From assembly GCF_900108275.1 (NCBI RefSeq), contig NZ_FNVD01000005.1, positions 1 to 64,000 on the forward strand: DNA of 64,000 bases, given 5' to 3'. This document shows, piece by piece, positions 55,234 to 63,946 of the stretch. Source of the DNA: Jhaorihella thermophila (GTDB taxonomy: Bacteria > Pseudomonadota > Alphaproteobacteria > Rhodobacterales > Rhodobacteraceae). Under the pieces are notes generated by a model. The model worked only from the letters and a program-made list of their open reading frames with translations, did no database searches and was not told the origin of the DNA. The translations under genes and the position numbers were made by a program. The number at the start of each line of letters is the position of its first letter. The first letter of the stretch is position 1.

Positions 55234-55884
55234 TCAGGCCGTTGCGCTGGCGGGCAGGAGCCGCGCGACGATCATGCGGAATGGCGCCAGCGCGACCAGG
55301 GCCAACGACAGCTTGACCAGCCAGTCGGCAACGGCCAGCGACACCCAAAGCGGCGTCTCCGGCCCGGCGGTCATGAAGGGCACGGAGACCCAGGCCCAGT
55401 TGATCGCGGCGTCGGCTTCGGGGCCGAAGACGGTGATCGAGGCAGCAAAGGCGATCGAGAAGAACAGGGTCGTGTCCACGGCGGAACCGACCAGCGAGGA
55501 CGCGAAAGGCGCCCGCCACCATGCGCCTTCGCGCAGGCGGTTGAACACGGCGACGTCCAGAAGCTGCGCGCAGAGGAAGGCGATGCCCGAGCCCACGGCA
55601 ACGCGCAGCGGCACGGCGGCGTATTCGAATCCGTCGCCCTGCAGCATGATCTGGCTGCCGATCAGCGAACAGATGACGCCCGTGATGAAGCCCGCAAAGA
55701 TGACCTTGCGCGCCGCTTGCGGGCCGTAGACCCGGTTCATCACGTCGGTTACGAGGAACGAAAACGGATAGGTGAAGGCGCCCCAGGTCAGAAGCCCGTC
55801 GAGAATGACGAACTGAACCAGGATGTTCGATGCCACCACGATGGCGGCCATGGCAAGAATGCCGGGGATGTGTGCGCGTTGCAT
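55234..55884 (-). CDS. Queuosine precursor transporter (YhhQ/DUF165)
   Basis: A 216-aa integral membrane protein with about six helices of the YhhQ family, which takes up queuine precursors such as preQ0/preQ1 for tRNA modification. Family markers are VVASNILVQF, GAFTYPFSFLVTDVMNRVYG and SLVGSAVDTTLFFSIAFAAS. It is preceded by a strong hairpin in its leader (55918-55944) and followed by a terminator. Confidence 0.9.
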   Translation of the reverse strand: MQRAHIPGILAMAAIVVASNILVQFVILDGLLTWGAFTYPFSFLVTDVMNRVYGPQAARKVIFAGFITGVICSLIGSQIMLQGDGFEYAAVPLRVAVGSGIAFLCAQLLDVAVFNRLREGAWWRAPFASSLVGSAVDTTLFFSIAFAASITVFGPEADAAINWAWVSVPFMTAGPETPLWVSLAVADWLVKLSLALVALAPFRMIVARLLPASATA

Positions 55885-55917
55885 GTATGAGTGCCCGTTT
55901 TGACAAGGTTGCGGCGA

Positions 55918-55944
55918 CTTGGTCCGTCCCGTCGGACGGACAAG
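55918..55944 (-). promoter_or_regulatory. Leader hairpin upstream of the queuosine precursor transporter
   Basis: On the minus strand CTTG-TCCGTCC-GACG-GGACGGA-C-CAAG forms an 11-pair stem with a single bulge, 34 bases before the transporter ATG. No T-run follows. It could be a leader structure or the end of the upstream esterase gene's transcript. Confidence 0.55.
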
Positions 55945-55961
55945 CGCGGCGTATAGAGGGC

Positions 55962-56849
55962 TCAGAGGCGTTCTGCAAGCTTTTCCTTGAGCACATATTC
56001 AACGATTTCGGTGCGCTGCAGGGGCAGGAAGTTGTCGTCCGAGATCATCGTGGCCCGCAACCGCCCGCTTGAATCGCGCCAGACCGAGACGCCTTCGAGA
56101 TTGTCGTGAACGCCTGCGGTTTCGATCAGCGTGATTTCGTCCCTTGGCGTGTCGCCGATCAGATCCCAACTGCGCAGGCGGTTCCGAAAGCCGGTCATGC
56201 CCAGATCCCGTTCCAGCAGATAGAACCGCCCGTCCGGGCCGAAATCCGCGCCGACGGGCAGAAAACCGCCCCTCTTCGGCAGGGTAAAGGGGATCGTCCA
56301 TGCCTGCCCGTCCCAGCGGAATACGGGGATCGCGCCTTCGGGCGTCAGCCAGTCCTCGGGCAGGGCGTAGAGCCGACCTTGGTCGTCCGAGGCCAGCGCC
56401 TCAAGCCCCCGGTTGTCGTCGAAGGCGCCAAAGGCGGCCGGGCGCGGCAGAATCTGCGCCGCGCCGCCGGGCGTTTCATACCGGGCAACCCGATGCACCT
56501 GTTCATAGGACACATGGATCGTGCCGTCCGGCGTGATCGCCAGCCCTTCGCCATCGGTCAACTCCTTCAGCAGCGGCTTGCCGGAACTGGCACGCAACCG
56601 GACGGGCCGGACATCCCGGATGGCGACGATTCGCCCGTCAGCGCGATCAATTCTGGCCGAAACCAGCGTGCCGCGGTCGCTCAGCGCGGTCATGCGGGAT
56701 CCGTCGGGGGCGATCCACAGCCCCGAAAACCCGCCGAACCATGGCGCGTCGATCTGCCAGCGCATGATCTCGGCCCCGTCCGGCGGCTGCCGCGAACAGG
56801 TGGCCAGGACCAGCGCAGCGATCAGGGCGAACGCAGGACCGACACGCAT
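55962..56849 (-). CDS. Esterase-like (phytase-like) lipoprotein
   Basis: A 295-aa protein with an N-terminal hydrophobic signal ending LVLATCSRQ, a lipobox with an unusual Thr before the Cys, so lipid attachment is possible but uncertain. The rest is the esterase-like-of-phytase beta-propeller domain: GGFSGLWIAPDGSRMTALSDRG, TDGEGLAITPDGTIHVSYEQ, DDNRGLEALASDDQGRLYALPE, and VHDNLEGVSVWRD. Substrate unknown. The start overlaps mepA by 28 bases. Confidence 0.88.
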   Translation of the reverse strand: MRVGPAFALIAALVLATCSRQPPDGAEIMRWQIDAPWFGGFSGLWIAPDGSRMTALSDRGTLVSARIDRADGRIVAIRDVRPVRLRASSGKPLLKELTDGEGLAITPDGTIHVSYEQVHRVARYETPGGAAQILPRPAAFGAFDDNRGLEALASDDQGRLYALPEDWLTPEGAIPVFRWDGQAWTIPFTLPKRGGFLPVGADFGPDGRFYLLERDLGMTGFRNRLRSWDLIGDTPRDEITLIETAGVHDNLEGVSVWRDSSGRLRATMISDDNFLPLQRTEIVEYVLKEKLAERL

Positions 56850-57700
56850 TGCTTTGGCAGATCGGCCAGGACGTATTCGCGGCGCTTCTTCGGCGGCGGG
56901 GCCTTGGGATCGCGCGGCTTCGGCGGTGGCGGATTCAGGATGTTGTCCACCCATTTCTGCGCCTCGGCGCAGCCGTCGCCCGGTGGTGGCGGGGCCTGGT
57001 TCACGCAGCCGCGCATTCCGCGCGGGCATTTCAGGCGGACATGGAAATGATAGTGATGCCCCCACCACGGGCGCACCTTGCGCAGCCACGCGCGGTTGCC
57101 CTTTTCGTCCTTGCACATCTGCACCTTGGCGCCGGGAAAGACGAAGATGCGGGCCACGCGCCTGTCCCTAGCGGCGGCGCGGATGATGCGGTGATGGGCA
57201 CGGCTCCAGTGGTCGTTGACATAGGCGCCCTTGGCCCGGCGCATCGAGATCGACGAGATCCTTTCGCGCTCTGCCCGGGTCAGGTTGAGGCGACCTGCGG
57301 GCAGCATCCAGATGTCCACGTCGAGACCGATCTGGTGGCTGCGGTGGCCCGACAGCATCGGCCCGCCGCGTGGCTGGCTGATATCGCCGATATAGAGCCC
57401 CTTCCACCCCGGCTGCTGCGCGGCAAAGGCGCTGAGGTCGCGGATGAAGTCGATCGTGTCCGGGTGGCCCCAGTTGCGGTTTCGGCTGAGCCGCATGGCC
57501 TGCCAGGTGGGGCCGGTTTCCGGCAACCGCACCGCGCCGGCCAGGCAGCCCTTGGCATAGCTGCCATAGGACGCCGGGCGCTGCTGCGAGGCGGTGGCCT
57601 TGGCGCCGAACAGGGACTTGGCCAGAGGGGCGGCCAGGACGTGGCTGCCAGTCAGCCAGAGGCACGCAACGATAAGACTGGTCAGACCCTGTCGCGTCAT
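56822..57700 (-). CDS. mepA: Penicillin-insensitive murein endopeptidase (MepA family)
   Basis: A 292-aa periplasmic zinc LAS-family peptidase cleaving D-Ala-mDAP crosslinks. The signal peptide ends around SHVLA. Zinc ligands are in SGHRSHQIGLDVDIW and in GHHYHFHVRLKCP; there are extra Cys in the C-terminal part (CPRGMRGC, GDGC, KQC). A Pro-rich linker (NPPPPKPRDPKAPPPKK) precedes the C-terminus. The ATG shares one base with the TGA of the upstream MFS gene (TGATG). Confidence 0.94.
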   Translation of the reverse strand: MTRQGLTSLIVACLWLTGSHVLAAPLAKSLFGAKATASQQRPASYGSYAKGCLAGAVRLPETGPTWQAMRLSRNRNWGHPDTIDFIRDLSAFAAQQPGWKGLYIGDISQPRGGPMLSGHRSHQIGLDVDIWMLPAGRLNLTRAERERISSISMRRAKGAYVNDHWSRAHHRIIRAAARDRRVARIFVFPGAKVQMCKDEKGNRAWLRKVRPWWGHHYHFHVRLKCPRGMRGCVNQAPPPPGDGCAEAQKWVDNILNPPPPKPRDPKAPPPKKRREYVLADLPKQCVSVLRSP

Positions 57701-59067
57701 CACTTGTGGTCCCCTTCCGGCCTGACCCACAGCAGCAGCACCAGCCCCAACGCAAAAAGCCCGATCAGTGGCGTGACACCCCAGCGCTGGTTCCCGGTCA
57801 TGTCGGTCGCCACGGCGATCAGCGCGGGCGCGACAAAGGTCGTGGCCTTGCCCGACAGGGCGTAGAGCCCGAAGGCTTCGGTCATGCGTTCGGGGTTGCC
57901 CTGGCGGGTCAGCATGTTGCGGCTGGCCGATTGCAGTGTCCCGCCGGCCGCGCCGATCAGGATCCCGGCGACGTAGAACAGGATATCGGGCAGGGCCGAT
58001 CCCTCGGCCAGGGGGATGCCGAACACCGATTGCGGCGACAGGCCGACGATCAGGACCGCCGTGGCCATCAGGATGAAACAGTTGACGGCGATCACCGGCT
58101 TGGGGCCGAAGGCGCGGTCGGCATAGCCGCCGATCCAGGTGAACAGCGCGCCGCTGATCGCGGCGATGATGCCGAAGATGCCGATCTGCATGATCGACCA
58201 GTTCAGCACGCCCGCGGCGTAGATGCCGCCAAAGGTATACATGCCGTTCAGCGCGTCGCGGTAGAACATGGACGATCCCAGATAGGCCGCCAGCGACGGA
58301 TGCCGGGGCAGCTCGGCGATCGTGCCCCACAGATCCCTGAGCGCCTGCCCGACATGGGCGCCGCCGATGCCGCGGGTTTCGCCGTCGCGCACCCACAGGA
58401 AGAAGGGGATCATGAACACCGCATACCAGATCGCAGTGAACGGCCCGACCGCGCGCGTGTCCGCGCCGGTGGCGGGATCGAGCCCGAAGGCCGGGGACAG
58501 GCCGGCCATGGTCCTGCCATCCGCGCCGGCCTGGAAGAATGCCAGCATGATCGCCAGCGCGACCACCCCGCCCAGATAGCCGAAGGCCCAGCCGGAGCCG
58601 GAGATACGCCCCAGTTCGCGCTTGGGCCCCAGCGTCGGCAGGTAGGAATTGGTGAAGATCGTGGCGAACTCCATGCCGATGAAGCCGATCCCGAACAGCA
58701 CCAGCACGCGGATGGCCGAGAACTCCTCGGGCGCGCTCCACCATGTTCCGAAGGCGCCGGTGACATACATCGCGGAAAACAGCCAGATCCACGGGCGCCG
58801 GTGGCCCGAACTGTCGGCGATGGCCCCGAGGATCGGGGCGAGGATGGCGATGGTGAGCCCGGTGACGGTCAGGCCATAGCCCCACATTGCCTGTGCCTCG
58901 GCCCGGGCGGCGGTTTCAGTGAGTCCTGAGGCCACGAGCTGCGCGCTGGCCACCTTGGCGAACCAGGGTCCGAAGATGAAGGTCAGCATCAGGGTATTGT
59001 AGGGCTGGCTGGCCCAGTCGAAGAACCACCATCCCCAGATCCGCTTGCGCGCAGAGATTTCCGCCAT
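57700..59067 (-). CDS. Major facilitator superfamily transporter (UMF1/Atg22-like)
   Basis: A 455-aa, roughly 12-helix transporter. The opening WGWWFFDWASQPYNTLMLTFIF is the signature of the UMF1 group, and FATIFTNSYLPTL and GRISGSGWAFGYLGG also match. Relatives export amino acids or other small molecules from vacuoles in fungi; the bacterial substrate is unknown. First of the operon MFS-mepA-esterase. Confidence 0.92.
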   Translation of the reverse strand: MAEISARKRIWGWWFFDWASQPYNTLMLTFIFGPWFAKVASAQLVASGLTETAARAEAQAMWGYGLTVTGLTIAILAPILGAIADSSGHRRPWIWLFSAMYVTGAFGTWWSAPEEFSAIRVLVLFGIGFIGMEFATIFTNSYLPTLGPKRELGRISGSGWAFGYLGGVVALAIMLAFFQAGADGRTMAGLSPAFGLDPATGADTRAVGPFTAIWYAVFMIPFFLWVRDGETRGIGGAHVGQALRDLWGTIAELPRHPSLAAYLGSSMFYRDALNGMYTFGGIYAAGVLNWSIMQIGIFGIIAAISGALFTWIGGYADRAFGPKPVIAVNCFILMATAVLIVGLSPQSVFGIPLAEGSALPDILFYVAGILIGAAGGTLQSASRNMLTRQGNPERMTEAFGLYALSGKATTFVAPALIAVATDMTGNQRWGVTPLIGLFALGLVLLLWVRPEGDHK

Positions 59068-59214
59068 GCCTGTCCCCGTCTTTGCCAGAGATTAAGACAG
59101 CGGAAAGGCTGTCAACGCAAGGAGAGTTTGGCCGTCGCGCTGTGCAGCGCCGATCCTCTTGCTCTTGGGGCGAATGGGGCTTAGGTCATGGGGCATTGCG
59201 AAAGGGGTAGGCCG

Positions 59215-59502
59215 ATGCAGTCCTTGTTCCAGATCCTGATGTTGCTGCTCGACGTGGCGTGGTTCTTCATCCTGGCCCATGTGATAATGAGCTGGCTCAT
59301 CAGTTTCCAGGTGCTGAATGTCCGGCAGGAGTTGGTCGGACAGATCTGGTACGGGCTGAACCGGATTCTGGAGCCCCTTTATGGACCCGTGCGGCGGATC
59401 CTGCCGCCGATGGGCGGGCTGGATCTCGCGCCGCTGGTGGTGCTTCTGATCATCTATGCCCTGCGGATCATTCTGGTGAACAATATCGCTTTCTTCTACT
59501 GA
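59215..59502 (+). CDS. YggT family membrane protein
   Basis: A 95-aa protein with two membrane helices (about 4-28 and 68-92), showing HVIMSWLISFQVLN, RILEPLYGPVRRILPPMGGLDLAPLVVLLIIYALR, the classic YggT pattern. GAAAGGGGTAGGCCG precedes the ATG at 59215; an upstream in-frame ATG at 59188 adds nine residues. Found near cell-division or osmotic-stress genes in many bacteria; function unclear. Confidence 0.92.
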   Translation: MQSLFQILMLLLDVAWFFILAHVIMSWLISFQVLNVRQELVGQIWYGLNRILEPLYGPVRRILPPMGGLDLAPLVVLLIIYALRIILVNNIAFFY

Positions 59503-59521
59503 CGGCGGTCGAGGCGGCGGA

Positions 59522-59579
59522 GGGAGCGAGGGGCGCTGCCCCTCGCGCTCCCCGGGGTATTTCAGACCAGAAAGAAGCA
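59522..59579 (+). repeat. Dispersed intergenic repeat, AGAAAGAAGC-tail class
   Basis: GGGAGCGAGGGGCGCTGCCCCTCGCGCTCCC is a long GC-rich palindrome (59522-59553), then GGGGTATTTCAGACCAGAAAGAAGC. It lies between yggT and recQ, both on the plus strand. Confidence 0.8.
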
Positions 59580-59664
59580 GGGTGGACTCTTGCCCGGTCC
59601 TGCGGGCTGTGGGATTGTGGGCGCGAGAGCAGACCGGCAGAAAACCTGAGCGAGGCAGTTCCCC

Positions 59665-61704
59665 ATGCGCACCGCCGAACCGCTGTTGCGGGAGGTATTC
59701 GGATTCGAAGCGTTCCGGCCAGGGCAGGGCGAGATCGTCGAGGCGGTGGCTGTGGGCGAGAACGTGCTGGCGATCATGCCCACGGGCGGCGGCAAGTCGC
59801 TGTGCTATCAGTTGCCGGCGCTGATGCGGGACGGGCTGACGGTGGTGATCTCGCCGCTGATCGCACTGATGCGGGATCAGGTGCGCAGCCTTCAAGAGGC
59901 GGGTGTCGCGGCCGGGGCGCTGACCTCGGGCAATACCGAGGAAGAGACGGAAGCCGTCTGGCAGGCGCTGGAGGAGGGCCGGCTGAGGTTGCTCTACATG
60001 GCGCCGGAACGGCTGTCCTCGGGCGCGGTGGCGGGGATGCTGCGGCGGTTCGGGGTGTCGGCGATCGCGGTGGACGAGGCGCATTGCGTCAGCCAGTGGG
60101 GGCATGACTTTCGCCCCGATTACCTGCGGATTGGCGCGTTGCGCCGGGCGCTTGGCGTGCCGCTGGCCGCGTTTACTGCGACTGCCGATGCCGAGACGCG
60201 CGCCGAGATCGTGGAGAAGCTGTTTGACGGCGAAGAACCGAGGGTGTTTCTGCGCGGGTTCGACCGGCCGAACATTCATCTGGCCTTTCAGCCCAAGGAT
60301 GCGCCGCGCAGGCAGATTCTCGACTTTGCCGATGCGCGGCGGGGGCAGTCCGGGATCGTCTATTGCGGCACCCGGGCCAAGACCGAGGCGCTGGCCGCCG
60401 CGCTGCGCGAGGAAGGACACGCGGCCTGTCATTACCACGGCGGCATGGAGGCCGAGGACCGTCGCGTGGTCGAGGCGCGTTTTGCCCGCGAGGACGGGCT
60501 GATCGTGGTGGCCACGGTCGCCTTTGGCATGGGGGTGGACAAGCCTGACATTCGCTGGGTCGCCCATGCCGACCTGCCCAAGAGCATCGAGGCCTATTAT
60601 CAGGAGATCGGGCGGGCGGGTCGCGACGGGGCGCCGGCCGAGACGCTGACCCTGTTCGGCCCCGAGGACATCCGCCTGCGCCGCGCTCAGATCGACGAGA
60701 GTCTGGCCCCGCCTGAGCGGCGGGCAGCGGATCACGCGCGGCTCAACGCGCTGCTGGGGCTGGCCGAGGCGCTGGATTGTCGGCGGCAGACTCTGCTGGC
60801 CTATTTCGGCGAAGAAACCGAACCTTGCGGCAATTGCGACCTGTGCGATGCGCCCCCGGAGGTGTTCGACGGGACCGAAGCGGTGCGCAAGGCGCTGTCG
60901 GCGATCCTGCGCACCGGCGAAAGCTATGGCGCGGGGCATCTGATCGACATCCTGACCGGCAACGAAACCGACCGCGTGCGGGCGAGGAGGCATGACCGGT
61001 TGCCGACCTTTGGCGTGGGGCGCGAATTCGATCGGCGGCAGTGGCAGGCGGTTTTCCGGCAGATGATGGGTCACGACCTCGTTCGGCCCGATCCGGAACG
61101 CCACGGCGCGCTGCGCATGACCGAGGCCGCCCGCCCGGTGCTGAAGGGCGAGGCTTCGGTGCACCTGCGCCGCGACACGATTCGAAAGGCGGCGCGGCGG
61201 CCCGCGGTTCGAGCCCTTGTGTCGGACGAGGACGCGCCGCTGTTGTCGGCACTCAAGGCGAAACGGCGCGCGCTGGCCGAGGCGGCGCGGGTGCCGGCCT
61301 ATGTCATCTTCACCGACCGCACCCTGATCGAGATGGCCGAAAGGCGCCCCGCCACGCTGGACGAGATGGCGCGGATCGGCGGCGTGGGCGCGAAGAAGCT
61401 GGAACGCTACGGCGCGACCTTTCTCGAGGCCATCAACGGCGCGGTCGAAGATCTGCATCCGGCGCGCCGCAGGCTTGCGGGTCAGGTCGCCGGCCCGGTC
61501 TATGACCGGCTGCTGCAGGTGCAGGCGGATCTGGCGCGCGGGCCGGACGGGACCGACAAGCCGCTGAGCTGTTCGGCGTCGCTTCTGGCCAAGGTGGCGC
61601 GGCTGCGGCCGGGAGACGAGGGCGCGCTGCGGCGGCTTCTGGGCGACAAGCGCGCCGAGCGGTTCGGGGCCGCCTTTCTGGACGTGCTGCGCGAGGCCGG
61701 TTGA
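59665..61704 (+). CDS. recQ: ATP-dependent DNA helicase RecQ
   Basis: A 679-aa superfamily 2 helicase. Walker A is TGGGKS (40-45) and the DEAH box 138-141 is followed by CVSQWGHDFRPDY. Motifs for strand separation follow: GIVYCGTRAKTEALA, VATVAFGMGVDKPDIRWV, and YYQEIGRAGRDG. The four-Cys RecQ zinc region is CGNCDLCD plus an upstream Cys; then winged-helix RQC and C-terminal HRDC domains (ERRPATLDEMARIGGVGAKKLERYG). Confidence 0.97.
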   Translation: MRTAEPLLREVFGFEAFRPGQGEIVEAVAVGENVLAIMPTGGGKSLCYQLPALMRDGLTVVISPLIALMRDQVRSLQEAGVAAGALTSGNTEEETEAVWQALEEGRLRLLYMAPERLSSGAVAGMLRRFGVSAIAVDEAHCVSQWGHDFRPDYLRIGALRRALGVPLAAFTATADAETRAEIVEKLFDGEEPRVFLRGFDRPNIHLAFQPKDAPRRQILDFADARRGQSGIVYCGTRAKTEALAAALREEGHAACHYHGGMEAEDRRVVEARFAREDGLIVVATVAFGMGVDKPDIRWVAHADLPKSIEAYYQEIGRAGRDGAPAETLTLFGPEDIRLRRAQIDESLAPPERRAADHARLNALLGLAEALDCRRQTLLAYFGEETEPCGNCDLCDAPPEVFDGTEAVRKALSAILRTGESYGAGHLIDILTGNETDRVRARRHDRLPTFGVGREFDRRQWQAVFRQMMGHDLVRPDPERHGALRMTEAARPVLKGEASVHLRRDTIRKAARRPAVRALVSDEDAPLLSALKAKRRALAEAARVPAYVIFTDRTLIEMAERRPATLDEMARIGGVGAKKLERYGATFLEAINGAVEDLHPARRRLAGQVAGPVYDRLLQVQADLARGPDGTDKPLSCSASLLAKVARLRPGDEGALRRLLGDKRAERFGAAFLDVLREAG

Positions 61705-61735
61705 ACCCGGCTGTCCAGCCGTTACAAAAGGCCCC

Positions 61736-62497
61736 ATGCTGATCGTCGTTTCCCCCGCCAAGCGTCTTGACGAGAAACCCGCCCGGGCCGAGGGCGGCAC
61801 CCAGCCGATGTTCCTGGACCAGACCGAACGGCTGGCGCAGGTGGCGCGGGGGCTCACGGGGTCGGATCTCGAACGGCTGATGCGGATCTCGCCCAAACTG
61901 GCGGCGCTGAACGTCGAACGGTTCGCCGCGCTGGGTGGCGGCGCCGGGGCGAAACAGGCGATCGAGATGTTCGCCGGCGACACCTATGCGGGGCTTGAGG
62001 CCGCGTCGCTGGACCCGGAGGAACTGGACTGGGCGCAGGATCACCTGCGCATCCTGTCTGGCCTTTATGGCCTGCTGCGCCCGCGCGACCTGATCCAGCC
62101 GCACCGGCTGGAGATGGGCACGCGGCTGGCCACCGACCGGGGCCGGACGCTCTATGATTTCTGGGGCGACCGGATCGCCAGGGCGCTGAATGACACCGCC
62201 GCCGCGTTGGGCACGGATGTGCTGGTGAACTGCGCATCGGTGGAATATTTCACTGCCGCCGACCGCCCCGCGCTGAAGCTGCGCGTGATCGCACCGGTCT
62301 TCATGGAGGACCGCCAGGGCGGGCCGAAGATCGTCAGCTTCTTTGCCAAGAAGGCGCGCGGCGCGATGGCGCGGTTCATCATCCAGCATCGTCTGACCGA
62401 CCCCGAGGCGCTGGCCGATTTCGACACCGGCGGCTATCGGTATCGACCCGACCTCTCCGAACCCGACAGGCCGGTTTTCGTGCGCTCCGCCGAATAG
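61736..62497 (+). CDS. yaaA: Peroxide stress protein YaaA
   Basis: A 253-aa protein of the YaaA/DUF328 family that lowers free iron and DNA damage under hydrogen peroxide. It opens with the typical MLIVVSPAKRLD and contains ILSGLYGLLRPRDLIQPHRLEMGT, FWGDRIARALND, NCASVEYFTAAD and the C-terminal GYRYRPDLS. It follows recQ after 31 bases, in the same direction. Confidence 0.95.
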   Translation: MLIVVSPAKRLDEKPARAEGGTQPMFLDQTERLAQVARGLTGSDLERLMRISPKLAALNVERFAALGGGAGAKQAIEMFAGDTYAGLEAASLDPEELDWAQDHLRILSGLYGLLRPRDLIQPHRLEMGTRLATDRGRTLYDFWGDRIARALNDTAAALGTDVLVNCASVEYFTAADRPALKLRVIAPVFMEDRQGGPKIVSFFAKKARGAMARFIIQHRLTDPEALADFDTGGYRYRPDLSEPDRPVFVRSAE

Positions 62498-62552
62498 GGC
62501 AGCATCGTCGGGCCGGGTGATATCTTTCTCTTTGGGGAAGTGAAAAGAACAT

Positions 62553-62610
62553 TATATTGGAAATCGCCGCGCGAACGCGGCAATCTTGCCCGCGCGACCC
62601 TTTCAGGGTC
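62553..62610 (+). promoter_or_regulatory. Promoter -10 and structured leader of the D-amino-acid dehydrogenase gene
   Basis: TATATT (62553-62558) in a locally AT-rich patch is a likely -10. The leader then has two stem-loops: GCCGCG-CGAA-CGCGGC (62566-62581) and GACCCT-TTC-AGGGTC (62596-62610), just before GGGGGGAGG. The second is close enough to affect ribosome access. Confidence 0.45.
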
Positions 62611-62630
62611 CGGGGGGAGGGTTTCCACGG

Positions 62631-63905
62631 ATGTCGAACACTGCGGCGAACGGGCAAAAGACGGTTGCGGTGATCGGCGCCGGGATCGTCGGCGTGTCCA
62701 CCGCGATCTGGCTGCAACGGGCCGGTTACGACGTGATCCTGATCGATCGTGCCGGCCCCGCCGAGGGCGCGAGTTTCGGCAATGGCGGGGTGCTGGCCTC
62801 CTGCTCGGTCGTGCCGGTGACGGTGCCGGGGCTGATCTGGAAGGCGCCAAAGATGCTGTTTTCCTCCGATCAGCCGCTGTTTCTGAAGTGGGGCTATCTG
62901 CCCCGGTTGATGCCGTGGCTGCTGCGCTATCTGTCCCATGCCAACGCCGATGACGTGCGCCGCGTAGCGCGCGCCTTGGCCCCGATCATCGGCGACAGCC
63001 TGAACGATCATCTCGCGCTGGCCCGCGGCACGGGGGCCGAAAAATGGGTGGTGCCGTCGGACTATCTGTTCGTCTACGATGATCGCGCCCAGTACGAAGG
63101 CGATGCCTTCGGCTGGGGCATCCGGCGCGAGAGTGGGTTCCAATGGGACGAGATGGAGGCGGACACCTTCCACGCCTACGATCCGGCATTTTCGGCGGAT
63201 CTGAATTTCGCGGCGCGGCTGCGCGGGCACGGGCGCATCGCCGATCCCGGCCGGTATGTGAAGGATCTGGCCGCCCATGTGGAGCGCGATGGCGGGCGGC
63301 TCGTCATCGCCGAGGTCGAGGATATCGTGCGCGACGGGGGCCGCGTGACCGGCGTGCGCGCGGGTGGGGAAACGATCCCCTGCGATGCCGCCGTTGTCAC
63401 CGCCGGGGTGTGGTCCGGGCCGCTCATGGAACGGCTGGGCCTGCACGTCCCGCTGGAGAGCGAGCGCGGCTATCACGTCGAGCTGTGGGAGCCGACGGTG
63501 ATGCCGAAATCGCCGGTCATGATCGTATCCGGCAAATTCGTGATGACCCCTATGGAAGGCCGGCTGCGGCTGGCCGGGATCGTCGAGTTCGGCGGCACCG
63601 AGGCCCCGCCGTCGCGCGCGCCCTTCGAGCTGCTGAAACGTCACCTGCCCCGCGTGCTGCCCGGCATCCGGTATGGCGAGGTGACCGAATGGATGGGCCA
63701 TCGCCCCGCCCCCAGCGATTCGATCCCGGTGATCGGCGAGATTCCGGGGCTGCAAGGCGCCTATGCGGGGTTCGGCCACCATCACATCGGCCTGACTGGC
63801 GGGCCGAAAACCGGGCAATTGCTGGCCCGGCTGATATCGGGGCAAAGGCCAAATGTTGACCTGAGCCCTTATTCCCCGGCACGCTTTGCGCGGGCCGGGC
63901 AATGA
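62631..63905 (+). CDS. FAD-dependent D-amino-acid dehydrogenase (DadA family)
   Basis: A 424-aa flavoenzyme that oxidatively deaminates D-amino acids, probably feeding electrons to the respiratory chain. The FAD-binding GAGIVG is at 16-21; then VILIDRAGPAEGASFGNGGVL, typical of DadA, GVTAGGETIPCDAAVVTAGVWS-like second FAD contacts, and GHRPAPSDSIPVIGEIPGL with GFGHHHIGLTGGP at the C-terminus. GGGGGGAGGGTTT precedes the ATG at 62631. The substrate could also be another amine. Followed by a secreted-protein gene. Confidence 0.9.
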   Translation: MSNTAANGQKTVAVIGAGIVGVSTAIWLQRAGYDVILIDRAGPAEGASFGNGGVLASCSVVPVTVPGLIWKAPKMLFSSDQPLFLKWGYLPRLMPWLLRYLSHANADDVRRVARALAPIIGDSLNDHLALARGTGAEKWVVPSDYLFVYDDRAQYEGDAFGWGIRRESGFQWDEMEADTFHAYDPAFSADLNFAARLRGHGRIADPGRYVKDLAAHVERDGGRLVIAEVEDIVRDGGRVTGVRAGGETIPCDAAVVTAGVWSGPLMERLGLHVPLESERGYHVELWEPTVMPKSPVMIVSGKFVMTPMEGRLRLAGIVEFGGTEAPPSRAPFELLKRHLPRVLPGIRYGEVTEWMGHRPAPSDSIPVIGEIPGLQGAYAGFGHHHIGLTGGPKTGQLLARLISGQRPNVDLSPYSPARFARAGQ

Positions 63906-63946
63906 AGATCGGGCATCCATCGACAACCAACCAGGGAGAGAGAACC

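Noticed and set aside
55885-55961. preQ1 riboswitch of a known class
   Set aside because: The consensus loop and A-rich tail of preQ1-I are not found; only a plain hairpin is visible.
59092-61983. An open frame of about 960 codons on the minus strand opposite yggT and recQ
   Set aside because: It is the shadow of recQ; no motif or start context supports it.
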